DNA from: Edwardsiella tarda ATCC 15947 = NBRC 105688
GTDB taxonomy: Bacteria; Pseudomonadota; Gammaproteobacteria; Enterobacterales; Enterobacteriaceae
Length of the DNA: 64,000 nucleotides
Direction: 5' to 3'
Assembly: GCF_003113495.2 (NCBI RefSeq)
Contig: NZ_CP084506.1
Span: 310,001-374,000, forward strand
Part shown: positions 63,385 through 64,000 of the stretch, one piece after another
Position numbering within the stretch: the stretch's first letter is position 1
How the letters are laid out: each line of letters begins with the position of its first letter
Translations under genes and position numbers: made by a program
The notes under the pieces: generated by a model
Seen by the model: only the letters and a program-made list of their open reading frames with translations
What the model was told of the DNA's origin: nothing
Databases searched by the model: none

Positions 63385-63516
63385 GATTCAATTAGCCGTT
63401 GGATAATAAATATCCGCCCTACACAGCGACAGACGGATGAATGAGGACGTGAGGTTCAGGGACGCCCTTTGCCGTTAGCGAGGAAAACGCGTAGGTGGAT
63501 ATTTATTAATTGAATC
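63385..63516. repeat. Long-range inverted repeat in the xanQ leader
   Basis: Right arm 63497-63516 is GGATATTTATTAATTGAATC. Its complement is found on the left as GATTCAATTA (63385-63394) and ATAAATATCC (63406-63415), interrupted by 11 bases. The arms are 81 bases apart. The left part also makes a local hairpin GGATA-ATAAA-TATCC (63401-63415). The 15-mer TAATAAATATCCGCC (63404-63418) recurs inverted at 63494-63508 with one mismatch. Could be paired operators, a structured leader or a small inverted-repeat element. Confidence 0.6.
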
Positions 63517-63547
63517 AGATGATCAAATTTACCTGAGGAGTAAAGGG

Positions 63548-64000
63548 ATGTCTGATATACCGCGTGCTGGATCCGATCTTATTTATCAACTCGAGGACAA
63601 ACCGCCCTTTCACCAATTAATGGTGGGCGCGGTGACTCATCTATTAGCTATTTTCGTCCCCATGGTGGCACCGGCATTGATCGTCGGCACCGCCTTGGGC
63701 CTATCGACTGAAATCACCGCCTACCTGGTTTCGATGGCGATGATCGCCTCCGGCGTCGGCACCTGGCTACAGGTCAACCGCTATGGCTGCGTCGGTTCAG
63801 GTTTGTTGTCGATCCAGTCGGTCAACTTCTCCTTCGTCACCGTGATGATCGCCCTCGGCGGTGCGATGAAACACGATGGACTCCATGAAGAACTGATCGT
63901 CTCGACGCTGCTCGGCGTCTCCTTCGTCGGTGCCTTCCTGGTGGTGGGTGCCTCGTTTATCCTGCCCTACCTACGCCGGGTGATCACCCCGACGGTAAGC
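63548..64000 (+). CDS. xanQ: Xanthine:proton symporter XanQ (5' part)
   Basis: The first 151 residues are in the window, which ends inside the gene. MSDIPRAGSDLIYQLEDKPP and the following transmembrane helices match E. coli XanQ (YgfO) of the NCS2/NAT family closely. The conserved histidine of the first helix (VTHLLAIFVPM) and the segment SGLLSIQSVNFSFVTVMIAL, with the asparagine tied to xanthine specificity, are present. TGAGGAG lies 7 bases before the ATG at 63548. Preceded by a 205-base leader with an inverted repeat. Feeds substrate to XdhD. Confidence 0.94.
   Translation, partial: MSDIPRAGSDLIYQLEDKPPFHQLMVGAVTHLLAIFVPMVAPALIVGTALGLSTEITAYLVSMAMIASGVGTWLQVNRYGCVGSGLLSIQSVNFSFVTVMIALGGAMKHDGLHEELIVSTLLGVSFVGAFLVVGASFILPYLRRVITPTVS

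Noticed and set aside
63385..63516. Possibility of an ERIC or purine riboswitch in the xanQ leader
   Set aside because: No ERIC consensus and no conserved purine-aptamer core could be recognised by eye; kept only as an unexplained inverted repeat.

Overview
The window comes from an enteric gamma-proteobacterium. The 16S sequence (read by eye, no database search) and the gene content look most like Edwardsiella (E. tarda / piscicida / ictaluri group). Almost every protein resembles its E. coli counterpart in length and key motifs, but the order of blocks differs from E. coli K-12.

Layout. (1) 1-2.8 kb: end of the alpha ribosomal operon (rpsM partial, rpsK, rpsD, rpoA, rplQ) and a terminator. 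(2) 2.8-10.0 kb: a DUF1992 gene and zntR on +, then on the minus strand def-fmt-rsmB-trkA-trkH and mscL. (3) 10.1-14.5 kb: dprA-smg-yrdD-tsaC-aroE-yrdB on +, with yrdA convergent. (4) 14.6-30.7 kb: three complete rRNA operons in direct tandem. The first two carry tRNA-Glu, the third tRNA-Ile and tRNA-Ala; only the first has a P1-type promoter and only the last ends in a clear intrinsic terminator. (5) 31-42.6 kb: ampC (class C beta-lactamase, no ampR beside it), metA, ygiQ, dkgA, tyrB, yjbQ, yjbR, uvrA and ssb, with a LexA box between the last two. (6) 42.7-64 kb: an orphan membrane protein, then a long block colinear with the E. coli ygeV-xanQ selenium/molybdenum/purine cluster: ygeV, ygeW, ygeX, ygeY, hyuA, yqeA, yqeB, yqeC, mocA(ygfJ), ygfK, ssnA, ygfM, xdhD, xanQ (cut by the window end).

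How the last block works together (family knowledge plus inference). XanQ imports xanthine. XdhD/YgfM form a molybdenum hydroxylase matured by MocA, YqeB and YqeC (cytosine dinucleotide cofactor and selenium). YgfK is a large flavin/iron-sulfur reductase. SsnA, HyuA and YgeY are hydrolases that can open and trim a purine-derived ring. YgeW (carbamoyltransferase family) with YqeA (carbamate kinase) can recover a carbamoyl group as ATP, and YgeX splits 2,3-diaminopropionate to pyruvate and ammonia. YgeV is a sigma-54 activator, and I find sigma-54 promoters upstream of both ygeW and ygfK, each preceded by a CRP-like site. This supports an anaerobic, energy-yielding purine catabolic regulon.

Most notable observations: the N-terminal domain of XdhD keeps the ferredoxin-like fold sequence but has lost all eight [2Fe-2S] cysteines; the shared sigma-54/CRP promoter architecture; a strong terminator between ssnA and ygfM; an inverted repeat in the xanQ leader; and the triple rrn array, whose left flank matches E. 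coli rrnD and right flank matches rrnE. Several single-base differences among the rrn copies lie in homopolymers at conserved positions and look like sequencing errors. No CRISPR array, transposase or integrase was seen.
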